This document shows, piece by piece, positions 9,245-17,959 of a stretch of DNA of 64,000 bases (position 1 is its first letter; every line of letters starts with the position of its first letter). The DNA lies in assembly GCF_014117425.1 (NCBI RefSeq), contig NZ_CP059725.1, positions 2,046,001 to 2,110,000 of the forward strand. The letters are read 5' to 3'. Source of the stretch: Bartonella sp. HY038 (GTDB lineage Bacteria > Pseudomonadota > Alphaproteobacteria > Rhizobiales > Rhizobiaceae). The translations under genes and the position numbers were made by a program. The notes below the pieces were generated by a model. The model did no database searches, had not been told where the DNA came from, and saw nothing but the letters and a program-made list of their open reading frames with translations.

Positions 9245-10236
9245 TGTAAGCCCCCATTATGATGAAATGTTTTATCCAATCCTTCCGCAAAATCAATTTG
9301 CGGTTCAAAGCCTAAAATTTGTTGTGCTCTTTTGATGGATAGGGTTTGTGAATAGGCAAAAACGCCAAGGCTGTAACTGGTCAATAAGGGCTCAATATTG
9401 GGTAAAAAACTACGATGAAATTGCTCCATCATGTAAATTAAAGGTCTTGCAACTGCTAGCGGTGTCTTTTTCCAACGCACATTGCAATCCAGCCTTTTTG
9501 CCGCTTCATTAACGATTTTGGTGATAGGCAAAGCCTCTTTGCCTGCAATATTGAATATATTTTGTGGTAATTGCCGTGGTGCTAAAAGGCTTGCCCAAAT
9601 AGCGCGAGCAACATCTTCCACATGGGTAAGATTGGTAACAGCTACACCATTGCGTAATAATGGCAATGGTCGCCTTTGTGCAGCCTTGATTAAGCGTGGC
9701 AGCAATGCTGTATCACCTGCGCCATAAATGGCTCTTGGCCGCAAAATAATCGGTGACAAATCGGCATAGCTAAGAGTTAAACGCTCAGCCTTTACCTTTG
9801 ATGCCGCGTAATTATTGATGGGCTTTGGTAACGGACTATATTCATCAAGATCAAGCTGATCCGCCCACGTAAAATAAATGCTTGGCGATGATATGAAAAT
9901 GAAACGGCTAATAGCACAGGATTGAGCTATTTTTAATAAATTCTCGGTCACCTCGACATTGGCACGATAAAAATCTTCTCGCCTCCCCCAAAGCGATGAA
10001 AGGGCAGCGGCATGGACAAGACCATCAATGGTTTCATTTTGTAACCTTTGGTGCAATTCTTGCATATCTTGCAGGTTTTCAAGATTAAATCGCCAGAAAG
10101 TACAACCTAGCTGCGTTAATAATTCGCCGCGCTTTAAATTGCGCCCAATTGCGATCACATCGCATTTTTTGTCGCGTAATAAGCGGCAGGTTTCAAGCCC
10201 AAGAAAGCCTGTTGCTCCTGTAACAATAACACGCAT
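9241..10236 (-). CDS. NAD(P)-dependent SDR / epimerase-type oxidoreductase (OleD-like)
   Basis: An extended short-chain dehydrogenase of 331 residues. It has the Rossmann motif GATGFLG at the N-terminus, the HAAALSS segment, and the catalytic YAASK (Tyr-x3-Lys). Proteins of this 3-beta-HSD-like group include OleD, which reduces 2-alkyl-3-ketoacids made by OleA. The ATG at 10236 is chosen because GAGGG precedes it by five bases; an in-frame GTG lies 15 bases upstream. Its stop overlaps the MBL start (ATGA). Pairing with a KAS III enzyme in one operon supports a beta-keto reduction role, as inference. Confidence 0.8.
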   Translation of the reverse strand: MRVIVTGATGFLGLETCRLLRDKKCDVIAIGRNLKRGELLTQLGCTFWRFNLENLQDMQELHQRLQNETIDGLVHAAALSSLWGRREDFYRANVEVTENLLKIAQSCAISRFIFISSPSIYFTWADQLDLDEYSPLPKPINNYAASKVKAERLTLSYADLSPIILRPRAIYGAGDTALLPRLIKAAQRRPLPLLRNGVAVTNLTHVEDVARAIWASLLAPRQLPQNIFNIAGKEALPITKIVNEAAKRLDCNVRWKKTPLAVARPLIYMMEQFHRSFLPNIEPLLTSYSLGVFAYSQTLSIKRAQQILGFEPQIDFAEGLDKTFHHNGGLQ

Positions 10237-10290
10237 GGTTCCCTCGCTCACATAATCTTAATGATAAATGAAATAGTCTAGGGTCAGGAC

Positions 10291-11298
10291 CTAAAACTTT
10301 AACAAAATACCGCCGATTGATAGGCCTGCAGATGTTCCAATCAGTAAGACCTTGCTACCTTGTTTGATTAATCCATTTTCAAGCCCATGGTGAAAGGCAA
10401 TGGGAATGGAGGCAGAGATTTGATTGCCATGATTGGCCAAAATATTGATGAATTTGGCATTTTTAAATGGCGCCATTTTTATGATATGGGCAAGACCTAA
10501 AGGGCTTGCTTGATGAGGCACCACAACGTCAATATCATCGGCATGCCAACCGGCTTTTTCTAATAGATCAGAGATAAAGCGGTTAAAATGATCACGAACT
10601 TGGCGAAAAACAGCCTTGCCTTGCATACGGAAAAATACATTTTCATTAAAGCCGCTATTTTTATCTTGCGGATTAAAGCGCGTGCCACCTGCCCCCAATT
10701 GACAATGCTCATAACCTTCTGGCCAAGTTGCCATTAACGCGGCGCTAATGCCTTGGCTTGCATCTTCTGAACCGCTTACGACCATTGCCGCCGCACCGTC
10801 GCCAAATAGCGCTGCCGTTTCAGCATCATCATGCCAAGGTAAAGCCATTGAAGCAATTTCTGATGAAACAATAAGAATAGTTTTATAACGTTTGCTATTT
10901 AAAAAACATGCGGCCATATCGAGGGCGGTTACAAAACTAAGGCAGGTTGAGTTGACGTCAAAGGCGGCGGCTTGACCACTTTTAATATTTAGCCCGCGCA
11001 TAATAAGCGGCGCCGTTGCAGGTATTGACTGATAGCCAACGGCAGACGCAAAAAGAATAAGGTCTATATCTAATAAAGAAATATTACTTTGTTCAATTGC
11101 ATTTTTTGCAGCTTTTACGCCAAGGCTAATTTGATCCTCACCATTAGAGCGAACGGGACGCGAGATCACCCCGACTTTTTTCTCAAGCGTCCCGCCGCCT
11201 ATACCGAGCTGCTGCTCGATTTTTTGTGTGCTAATTGAAATCTGCGGTAAGCACGTTCCAACCCCTAAAATTTTTAATGGTAATGTCACCTTTTCCAT
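10291..11298 (-). CDS. 3-oxoacyl-ACP synthase III-family ketosynthase (OleA-like)
   Basis: A 335-residue thiolase-fold condensing enzyme with a complete Cys-His-Asn triad: Cys119 in NSTCLSF, His262 in VPHQAS and Asn292 in HGNQISAS. This makes it an active FabH/OleA-type enzyme rather than a remnant. The start at 11298 fits a GGGTGGGGAT ribosome site; a longer frame opens with TTG inside the operator and is unlikely. First gene of the operon, 54 bases before the SDR. It lacks fab genes nearby, which argues for a specialised acyl condensation rather than housekeeping fatty-acid initiation. Confidence 0.85.
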   Translation of the reverse strand: MEKVTLPLKILGVGTCLPQISISTQKIEQQLGIGGGTLEKKVGVISRPVRSNGEDQISLGVKAAKNAIEQSNISLLDIDLILFASAVGYQSIPATAPLIMRGLNIKSGQAAAFDVNSTCLSFVTALDMAACFLNSKRYKTILIVSSEIASMALPWHDDAETAALFGDGAAAMVVSGSEDASQGISAALMATWPEGYEHCQLGAGGTRFNPQDKNSGFNENVFFRMQGKAVFRQVRDHFNRFISDLLEKAGWHADDIDVVVPHQASPLGLAHIIKMAPFKNAKFINILANHGNQISASIPIAFHHGLENGLIKQGSKVLLIGTSAGLSIGGILLKF

Positions 11299-11332
11299 AT
11301 CCCCACCCGTACGCTGTATCACTTCACAAACA

Positions 11333-11361
11333 ATAATGAACAACGTTCAAATAAAAGTCAA
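11333..11361 (-). promoter_or_regulatory. Sigma70-type promoter of the ketosynthase operon
   Basis: On the minus strand TTGACT (11356-11361) is separated by exactly 17 bases from CATTAT (11333-11338). Transcription would start about 28 bases before the ketosynthase ATG. The palindrome at 11337-11349 occupies the spacer and overlaps the -10. Confidence 0.6.
11337..11349. promoter_or_regulatory. Palindromic operator 1 (TGAAC-AAC-GTTCA)
   Basis: A perfect 5-bp inverted repeat around a 3-bp centre, placed between the -35 and -10 of the operon promoter. Its size and symmetry resemble TetR-family operators, and its position predicts repression. No TetR gene lies next to it, so the regulator is encoded elsewhere. 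Confidence 0.55.
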
Positions 11362-11371
11362 TGGTATTTTT

Positions 11372-11384
11372 TGGACAATGTTCA
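11372..11384. promoter_or_regulatory. Palindromic operator 2 (TGGACAATGTTCA)
   Basis: A second copy of the operator pattern with one mismatched arm position, centred 35 bp from the first and just upstream of the -35 element. Two near-identical 13-bp sites in one 50-bp stretch support a real regulator site. Confidence 0.5.
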
Positions 11385-11514
11385 TTTTTTTAATTATAAT
11401 TTTTAAAATTCACTAAAAGATATAATTATCAACATCATAAATAATTGCTTTCCAATTACTCTAGCGAAATGTTAAAAGGCTAGTGTTCTTAATCAAAAAC
11501 ACGGAGCTATATCA

Positions 11515-12135
11515 ATGCGGGATAATAATCCTACCCCATCATCTTTTGGTCTAACGAAAATAATCCTGCTTATTTTTATAGCCTTAGCTGTTTGGAGTCT
11601 ATTTAGCTTCAACACAATTCCTTCAAATGAGGAAAAAGCCAAAGCAGCTTGGAGCGAAGTATTAAATCAATATCAGCGCCGCAGTGATCTTATTCCTAAT
11701 CTTGTGCAAACAGTTAAAGGCTATGCAAGCCATGAGCAATCAACCCTTAATAGCGTTATTGAAGCTCGTGCTAAGGCAACCCAAACCACCATCAATGTTG
11801 ATAGTCTAAATAATCCTGAAGCTATGCAGCAATTTTTGAGTAATCAAACAAACCTTACTGGTGCATTATCACGCCTAATGGCAATTAGCGAACAATATCC
11901 AGATTTGAAGGCAAATCAAAATTTTCTTGCCTTGCAGTCGCAATTAGAGGGAACGGAAAACCGAATTGCAGTCGCAAGACGCGACTATATTGAAGCGGTT
12001 AGGATTAATAATACAGCTTTAAAAACAATGCCAACAATAATATGGACGTGGATTTGGTACCGCGATGCAAAACCATTGCCAAGCTTTACCATTGATCCTG
12101 TAGCTCAACAGGTACCAAAGGTTGAGTTCAATTGA
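11515..12135 (+). CDS. LemA family protein
   Basis: A 206-residue membrane-anchored protein with one N-terminal transmembrane segment (about residues 11-29). A helical body follows with the family pattern EEKAKAAWSEVLNQYQRRSDLIPNLV and later NRIAVARRDY. LemA proteins have no settled biochemical function; they are commonly paired with TPM-domain proteins, as here. A GGAG ribosome site precedes the ATG. Its TGA overlaps the TTG start of the next gene, so the pair is coupled. Confidence 0.9.
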   Translation: MRDNNPTPSSFGLTKIILLIFIALAVWSLFSFNTIPSNEEKAKAAWSEVLNQYQRRSDLIPNLVQTVKGYASHEQSTLNSVIEARAKATQTTINVDSLNNPEAMQQFLSNQTNLTGALSRLMAISEQYPDLKANQNFLALQSQLEGTENRIAVARRDYIEAVRINNTALKTMPTIIWTWIWYRDAKPLPSFTIDPVAQQVPKVEFN

Positions 12136-13055
12136 TAAAGGTAGGCTCATTGATAAAAAGCCTTTTCTATGCATTAGTGGCACCATCCATTGTGGTGGTG
12201 CGCGCTTTTATATGGACATTACTTGTCTATTTGTCCTTTTTATCTTTGAGTGCCTATAATGCGGCATTTGCACAAACCAACGTTCCACAATTAAGTGATC
12301 GTATTGTTGATTATGCCCATTTGCTTAACCAAGATTCGATTAATCAACTTTCACGCTTACTTGCTCAGCAAGAAGAAAAATCCGGCGACCAAATTGTTAT
12401 AGCAACCCTACCAAACCTTGATGGCCGCGATATTGAAAGCTATAGTAATGCATTATTTCGTTATTGGAAACTTGGGCAAAAAAATCAAAATAATGGCGTT
12501 CTCTTTCTAATTGCTCCTAATGATCGCGCCGTCCGTATCGAAGTTGGTTATGGCTTAGAAGGTGTTTTGACCGATGCCGCGGCAAGCGTCATTATCAACA
12601 CTATTGTTTTGCCTAAATTTAGAGCCAATAACTACCAGCAGGGAATTATTGACGGCACTACAGCGATTATCACCGTAATAAGTGGTGAAGAAAGTGAATT
12701 ATTAAGCCGCATTCGTGAAAATGAAGCACGGATAAAGAGTGAAAAATCTATTGAAGCTCGTAATAACTTCATCATTATAACCATTATTGCGTTGTGTTTT
12801 CTGGTTTTAATTGTGTTACCGATGCTTGCATCCATATTCGGTACACAAGTCGGCCCCAAAAGATATCGCTGGCTTGGAATTGTATTTTTCCTTTGGTATC
12901 AGGGGTTATTAGAAGGCGGAGGACCAGGCAATGGCAGAGGTCCTGGCGGCTTTGGTGGTGGCGGTTTTGGCGGTGGACGCGGTGGATCTAGAGGCGGCGG
13001 CTTTAGGGGCGGTGGCGGCTCATCAGGCGGTGGCGGTGCATCTGGTCGTTGGTAG
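12132..13055 (+). CDS. TPM-domain (YgcG-like) membrane protein with Gly-rich tail
   Basis: A 307-residue protein. A hydrophobic N-terminal segment (about 14-48, ending AAFAQ) looks like a signal sequence. It is followed by a TPM domain (LSDRIVDYAHLL...GDQIVIATLP...VRIEVGYGLEGVLTD, about 54-182), a transmembrane helix near 213-237, and a C-terminal tail very rich in Gly (250-307, ending SGRW). The annotated TTG overlaps the lemA stop. A second in-frame TTG at 12150 has a nearer AAAGGTAGG ribosome site and may be the true start. Partner of LemA; a role in envelope maintenance is inference. Confidence 0.85.
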   Translation: MIKVGSLIKSLFYALVAPSIVVVRAFIWTLLVYLSFLSLSAYNAAFAQTNVPQLSDRIVDYAHLLNQDSINQLSRLLAQQEEKSGDQIVIATLPNLDGRDIESYSNALFRYWKLGQKNQNNGVLFLIAPNDRAVRIEVGYGLEGVLTDAAASVIINTIVLPKFRANNYQQGIIDGTTAIITVISGEESELLSRIRENEARIKSEKSIEARNNFIIITIIALCFLVLIVLPMLASIFGTQVGPKRYRWLGIVFFLWYQGLLEGGGPGNGRGPGGFGGGGFGGGRGGSRGGGFRGGGGSSGGGGASGRW

Positions 13056-13088
13056 TCGCCTACTAAGTTAAGCCATTACCGCACTCCA

Positions 13089-14090
13089 TCATTGAATATT
13101 ATGTAGATCGCTTAAACGACAAGAAAGCGTCATATCGCTACCCTTTTGCGGCGGTTGCAAACCATATTGGTTGATTTTGTCATAACGCAGTTCTAAATCC
13201 TGATAGCGAATATTTACCCGCAAAAACTGGCCGATAATTTGGCAATCCTCAACCTTGCCGGTAAAGCTCAAAGCTGCATCAGCAATTTCACCCTCGATAA
13301 AATTGGCAGGGTGGATAATATAAGCCCCACTGCCCTTTTGCGCAGCTTCACCGCTAATATAATTGGGCGGAATAATATTGGCATCCCCCAAGAAGCTCGC
13401 GACAAACATATTTTGCGGCCGATAAAAAATGTCTTTAGCACTACCTGTCTGTGCAATTTTGCCCTTATCTAGCACTGAAATATAGTCACCAAGCATTAAC
13501 GCCTCATCCTGATCATGGGTGACAAGAATTGCGGTGACACCAAGCTGCATTTGCAGATTTTTAAGCTCAAATTGTAATTTTCGCCGAATTTGCGCATCAA
13601 GTGCCGATAATGGTTCGTCTAGCAACAATATTTTAGGCTCCAATATAACCGCACGCGCTAAGGCAACCCGCTGCCGTTGCCCACCCGACAAATTGGCAGG
13701 TAAACGATCCGCAAATTCGGTTAATGCCACCATATCAAGCATCTTATCTACGCGGCTGCTAATATCTGCCTTGCTTAACTTTTTTTGCGCTAGGCCAAAA
13801 CTTAAATTTTTACGCACACTCATATTAGGAAATAGCGCATATTGTTGAAAAACCATGGCCAATTCGCGCTCGCTTGGTGGCAATTGATCTATTTGGCGTG
13901 ATGCCATCAAAATGCGCCCCTTTGCCACCTGATGCAAACCAGCGATACAGCGCAACAAGGTGGTTTTACCGCAACCTGACGGCCCTAAAAGCACATGAAA
14001 TTCGCCTTGAGCAATTGACAGTGATATGCCGTCAAGAATGGTTTTATCGCCATAATTTGCCTCAAGATTTTCAATCACCAAACCGGTCAT
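13089..14090 (-). CDS. ABC importer ATP-binding protein (Fe3+/polyamine/phosphonate type)
   Basis: A 333-residue ATPase with Walker A GPSGCGKTT (about residues 37-45), signature LSGGQRQRVALARA, Walker B ILLLDEPLSALD and switch His in LVTHDQDE. A C-terminal TOBE-like extension (about 240-333) is typical of the sulfate/spermidine/iron importer group. It is the last gene of an operon with two permeases, a phosphatase-like enzyme and a binding protein. Substrate is discussed under the phosphatase entry. Confidence 0.92.
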   Translation of the reverse strand: MTGLVIENLEANYGDKTILDGISLSIAQGEFHVLLGPSGCGKTTLLRCIAGLHQVAKGRILMASRQIDQLPPSERELAMVFQQYALFPNMSVRKNLSFGLAQKKLSKADISSRVDKMLDMVALTEFADRLPANLSGGQRQRVALARAVILEPKILLLDEPLSALDAQIRRKLQFELKNLQMQLGVTAILVTHDQDEALMLGDYISVLDKGKIAQTGSAKDIFYRPQNMFVASFLGDANIIPPNYISGEAAQKGSGAYIIHPANFIEGEIADAALSFTGKVEDCQIIGQFLRVNIRYQDLELRYDKINQYGLQPPQKGSDMTLSCRLSDLHNIQ

Positions 14091-14114
14091 TTTAAACTTT
14101 CCTAATTACGTTCT

Positions 14115-14909
14115 TTAGTTTTGGCTTTTTGCAAGACGCGCGTTTAAAGCCAGCGTTAAGATAGTCAAAACCAATAAAAATATAAGATAAATAAAGACAA
14201 TAGTGCTAGCAAAGCGCCCTGTTTCATTGCGGTGCGCATAGATATAAATTTGCACAGTTTCAAACTGGCCGCCCACCAACAAATTGGCATAAACAAACTC
14301 GCCAATTAAAATGCTAAAATTTAACAATATAGCTAGCAATAAGGCGGGCGTTAGTAGCGGTATAATAATCCGCATTAAAATAGTTTCATCCCTTGCACCA
14401 ATGAGGCGGCCAGCATCAAGCAAATCATCAATTGCTATGCCATTAAGGCTATTTTTTAAAGCAATATAAAGCATGGGAAAGCAAATAGGCACATAGGCAA
14501 AGATCAATATCCATATTGTGCCATTAATCTGCAATGGCGGTACTGAAAAGATCTTTAAATAGCCAACCACCAAAACCACACTTGGAATAGCATAAGGCAA
14601 GACAATTAAACGTGCCATCCATTTATCAAGACTTGGCCAATAAATGTGGCCTACCAAAATAGCGGGCACAATAAGCAAAACGGCTAGAGCAATAGCGCAA
14701 ATGGCGACAAAAACACTGCGTAAAAAAGCCATTTGAAAGCGCGTATCCGTGAGTACATCACCAATTGTTACCAGAGTAAAACCGCGTGGCAAAAAGCTAT
14801 CTGACCAATCAACCGCAAAAGCATTGATTATAATTGCCAAAAACGGCAAAGCCATTAGCAGTGCAAAAACTATTAACAAAATGCGGGCAATAAAGGATTG
14901 TTTCATCAT
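14115..14909 (-). CDS. ABC importer permease (second inner-membrane subunit)
   Basis: A 264-residue membrane protein with six hydrophobic helices and the inner-membrane coupling motif around DAGRLIGARDETILMRIIIPLLTPALL (EAA loop). This matches the PotC/AfuB-type permeases. Its ATG overlaps the stop of the first permease (TAATG) after an AGAGG ribosome site, so the two subunits are translationally coupled. It forms the pore with the 270-residue permease upstream. Confidence 0.9.
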   Translation of the reverse strand: MMKQSFIARILLIVFALLMALPFLAIIINAFAVDWSDSFLPRGFTLVTIGDVLTDTRFQMAFLRSVFVAICAIALAVLLIVPAILVGHIYWPSLDKWMARLIVLPYAIPSVVLVVGYLKIFSVPPLQINGTIWILIFAYVPICFPMLYIALKNSLNGIAIDDLLDAGRLIGARDETILMRIIIPLLTPALLLAILLNFSILIGEFVYANLLVGGQFETVQIYIYAHRNETGRFASTIVFIYLIFLLVLTILTLALNARLAKSQN

Positions 14910-15721
14910 TACCTCTTTTTGCCAATAAGTTGATTAACCGCAATGGGAACAAGAAGCACAACCAGCAAACAGATTGATAAGGCATTGGCAAGACCGGGAT
15001 TGGCAAAAACATCGCCTGCCACCAACTCACCAATACGAACGGTGACAATGCGGGCATTGGTACCAACCAGCGCATAGGCGGTTGCATAGGTGCCCATGGC
15101 ATTGGCAAAAAGCAAAATACTTACCGCGACCAATTGCCTAAAAATAATTGGGAAACCAATAAACCACCAAAATTTGTGTCTTGTTGCACCGATTAAAAAA
15201 GCCGCTTCTTCAATATCTTGTGGCACGGCAATGACCACAGGTAAAAGCAAAACAATTGCTAAAGATATTTGAAAAAAGCAATAAGTTAAAACAAGGCCGG
15301 TAAAGCTATAAATATTAAGTTCACTTATAATGCCCATATCAATTAAAATTTTAGTTAAGACACCATTTGCACCAAGCAAAATGACAAAAGCCATGACCGA
15401 TGGAACGCCGGCAAAATTAGAACCCAAATTTGCAAAAGCAGTGGCAAAACGCTTGGAAAGATAAGAGCTTGCCCGTAAGCTAATACAAATCGGAATGGCA
15501 AAAACCATGCCGATAAAGCTTGTAAGCAAAGATAATTCAATGGTTGCAATAAAGGAGTTAATATAAAATTTGCTGGTTAAGATTTTTTGGTAATAAAAAA
15601 GAAAATCACCAATATAATTAAACGAGCCAATAAATACACTTACCAAGGGAGCGGCAATGATAAAGCCTAAAAAAACAAGCCAAGGCAAAGCATAGAGCCG
15701 CATATATTTTGCACTTTTCAT
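14909..15721 (-). CDS. ABC importer permease (first inner-membrane subunit)
   Basis: A 270-residue membrane protein with six predicted helices and an EAA-like loop around DIEEAAFLIGATRHKFWWFIGFPII. Its ATG directly follows the stop of the phosphatase gene (TAAATG), showing that the enzyme and the transporter are made together. Heterodimer partner of the downstream permease. Confidence 0.9.
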   Translation of the reverse strand: MKSAKYMRLYALPWLVFLGFIIAAPLVSVFIGSFNYIGDFLFYYQKILTSKFYINSFIATIELSLLTSFIGMVFAIPICISLRASSYLSKRFATAFANLGSNFAGVPSVMAFVILLGANGVLTKILIDMGIISELNIYSFTGLVLTYCFFQISLAIVLLLPVVIAVPQDIEEAAFLIGATRHKFWWFIGFPIIFRQLVAVSILLFANAMGTYATAYALVGTNARIVTVRIGELVAGDVFANPGLANALSICLLVVLLVPIAVNQLIGKKR

Positions 15722-16519
15722 TTAGACTAATTTTCCGCTAAAGGGTGTGAGACTTGCAACATCTACACCTAAGACAGCACAGCAAAGCGCCGCAATTTCC
15801 GTTTGGCGTAACGCCTCCACACTCATATCAAAACCAAACCAATAAAACGGTACTTCAGATTCACTTGGTAATGGTCCACTATGGTTGCCATCATCGCCCA
15901 TTCCATGATCGGCGGTGACAATGACTTTATAGCCTTGCTCTAGCCAATTGGGCATATATTGCGCCAAAAGATCACCGGCCTTACGAGCTGTATTGCGATA
16001 AGTAACCGAATTACCACCACTTTTATGACCTGCGTCATCAATATTCATAGGATGCAATAATAAAAAGTCCGGCGCAAAGCGATCTATCAGGTTTTGCGCA
16101 TCTGCAAATAAATGACTGTCAGGATAGCTATCATCCCAATAAAACATACCGTAATTAATGTCTTTAGTTTGATCAATTAAAATGCGGTCTTTTTTATTAT
16201 CAAATGGTGCATTGATATAAAGCTCACTCACCCAATAATAGGCAGCAGCGGCAGTGGTTAAATTAGATTTACGACAAAGCGCAAAAATATTATCGCCATT
16301 AGACCTGCGAACAATTGCATTACTTACCACGCCATGATCAGCAGGGCTGCGACCAGTTAATAAGGTTTCATATAAGGGGCGTGACATTGCAGGTAATTCA
16401 CATCGCAATTTTGTAACATTGCCGCGCTTTAAGTCAATTAATCCTTCCAAATAGCCTAAACATTCGCGCGCTGTATCATAACGCAGACCATCTAGCACAA
16501 CCAAAATTAGCTTGGACAT
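15722..16519 (-). CDS. Alkaline-phosphatase-superfamily (nucleotide pyrophosphatase/phosphodiesterase-like) enzyme
   Basis: A 265-residue hydrolase of the type I phosphodiesterase/phosphonoacetate-hydrolase fold. Visible metal-site residues are the Asp of VVLDGLRYD, NIDDAGH, TADHGM and the His of GNHSG. The nucleophile is probably Ser or Thr in LPAMSRPLYETLLTG. There is no signal peptide, so it acts in the cytosol. Embedded between the binding protein and permeases, it likely cleaves the imported compound, which points to an organophosphate, phosphodiester or phosphonate substrate rather than iron. That substrate is inference. Confidence 0.82.
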   Translation of the reverse strand: MSKLILVVLDGLRYDTARECLGYLEGLIDLKRGNVTKLRCELPAMSRPLYETLLTGRSPADHGVVSNAIVRRSNGDNIFALCRKSNLTTAAAAYYWVSELYINAPFDNKKDRILIDQTKDINYGMFYWDDSYPDSHLFADAQNLIDRFAPDFLLLHPMNIDDAGHKSGGNSVTYRNTARKAGDLLAQYMPNWLEQGYKVIVTADHGMGDDGNHSGPLPSESEVPFYWFGFDMSVEALRQTEIAALCCAVLGVDVASLTPFSGKLV

Positions 16520-16557
16520 AACGCACCTTTAAATAGCGTAATTGAAAAAAATACGCC

Positions 16558-16585
16558 TTTGCCGAGCTATTCATTTCTCGGCAAA
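16558..16585 (-). terminator. Intercistronic hairpin between binding protein and phosphatase genes
   Basis: A perfect 9-bp stem TTTGCCGAG / CTCGGCAAA with a 10-base loop and no T-tract on the operon strand. Such hairpins after a binding-protein gene commonly stabilise its message or reduce read-through. The downstream genes probably still belong to the same transcript. Confidence 0.55.
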
Positions 16586-16613
16586 AGCTCAATTTAACTG
16601 AGTTAGCTGCGCA

Positions 16614-17675
16614 TTACATTTCAGAAAGCACGTTTTCTTGCCAAAGTTGAGTAATGGTTGGTGCTGTGTTTTTCCAAATTTCTGAGTTAATAACGCGTGC
16701 AGCCTTATATTGTTCGGAAGGTAAAACACGGTCTGCAACATCTTGCGGCAAAGTGATATGGTCAATGCGAATTGGACGCGCATAACCACGAGCAAGGTTA
16801 ATCTGCCCCTCATCAGAGAAGATATATTCACGCGTTAATTTTGCAGCATTTGGATTTTTGGCAAATTTATTAATAACTGTGGTATAACCAGAAATAACTG
16901 ATGCATCCGATGGAATGAGCACGGTATATTTTCCACCGCCCACAGCATCACGGTAATTAAGCGCGTTAAAATCCCAAATAGCTGCGACTTCAATTTCTCC
17001 GCGTTCAAGATTGGCGGGAGAAACCGAATTAGACCGCAAGCGCCCTTCTTTAGCAAGCTTGGCAAAAAGCTCGATACCGGGTTGCAAATTTTCTTCATTT
17101 CCCCCCATAGCAATAGCAGCAGCTAAGATTGACGCATTTTCTTGCGCCCCGCTACCTGGCTTAGCGATCGAAAATTTGAAATTACCGTTTTTTAGCTCTT
17201 CCCAGCTTTTGGGTGGGTTTGGCAAATCGCTCTTGATAATGAAAGCAATGGTACCTGTATAAGCGAGCGCCCAATTACCATCCTTATCCTTAGCCCAATC
17301 AGGAATTTGCTCCCAAGTGGTTGGCTTATAAGGCTGGACAAGATCACGAGCAACCGCAATCGGACCAAATTCTAAGCCGACATCACCAATATCAGCCGAT
17401 GCATTAGATTTTTCATTTTCAAACTTGGAAAGCTCTTCAGCTGAACTCATATCCGTATCAAAATGGCTAAGGCCATATTTTACTTCTAAGTCCTCCCAAG
17501 TACCTTTCCAATTGGCCCAGCTATCAGGCATACCAACAGAATTAACCGTACCTTCCTTTTTAGCCGCATCAACTAGCGCAGAAATGTCTGCAGCAAAAAG
17601 CGTGTGGCAAGAAAAAAGAAGCGCTGTTGCACCCATTGATAAATGAGCAAGAGTTTTTAAAAAAGGGTTCTGCAT
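16614..17675 (-). CDS. ABC importer periplasmic substrate-binding protein
   Basis: A 353-residue protein with a signal peptide (MQNPFLKTLAHL through the cleavage site near HTLFAAD). A type-2 periplasmic-binding fold follows, resembling polyamine/iron/2-aminoethylphosphonate binding proteins (SWANWKGTWEDLE, GDVGLEFGPIAV, KPGSGAQENASILAAAIAMGG). It is the first gene of the operon and is followed by a hairpin, a typical arrangement for higher expression of the binding subunit. The ligand cannot be read from sequence; the co-operonic phosphatase suggests a phosphorus compound. Confidence 0.88.
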   Translation of the reverse strand: MQNPFLKTLAHLSMGATALLFSCHTLFAADISALVDAAKKEGTVNSVGMPDSWANWKGTWEDLEVKYGLSHFDTDMSSAEELSKFENEKSNASADIGDVGLEFGPIAVARDLVQPYKPTTWEQIPDWAKDKDGNWALAYTGTIAFIIKSDLPNPPKSWEELKNGNFKFSIAKPGSGAQENASILAAAIAMGGNEENLQPGIELFAKLAKEGRLRSNSVSPANLERGEIEVAAIWDFNALNYRDAVGGGKYTVLIPSDASVISGYTTVINKFAKNPNAAKLTREYIFSDEGQINLARGYARPIRIDHITLPQDVADRVLPSEQYKAARVINSEIWKNTAPTITQLWQENVLSEM

Positions 17676-17883
17676 TTACAACCTCAAATAAAAGCAACTA
17701 GATTCCCCATCAAAAGGGCTTGCCTATTCGGTTTTCATAATTGGGTTGCAAAAAATTGACATTTAGATGACAGTTTTATGAAATGCTTGTAATCAAGACT
17801 TTTGTAGGCAAATAATGGTAAAGTAAAAAAACAAGATTGCAGCGCATGCACAATAAAAAGAATTCTATTTAAATTGAGAAATT

Positions 17884-17959
17884 TGGTGGAGCTAAGCGGG
17901 ATCGAACCGCTGACCTCCTGCATGCCATGCAGGCGCTCTCCCAGCTGAGCTATAGCCCC
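17884..17959 (-). tRNA. tRNA-Ala (anticodon GGC)
   Basis: On the minus strand a 76-base cloverleaf including an encoded CCA can be folded. The acceptor stem is GGGGCTA/TAGCTCC, the D arm lies in GCTCAGCTGGGAGAGC, the anticodon stem CCTGC/GCAGG encloses ATGGCAT (anticodon GGC), and the T arm is AGCGGTTCGATCCCGCT. It decodes GCC/GCU. Confidence 0.97.
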
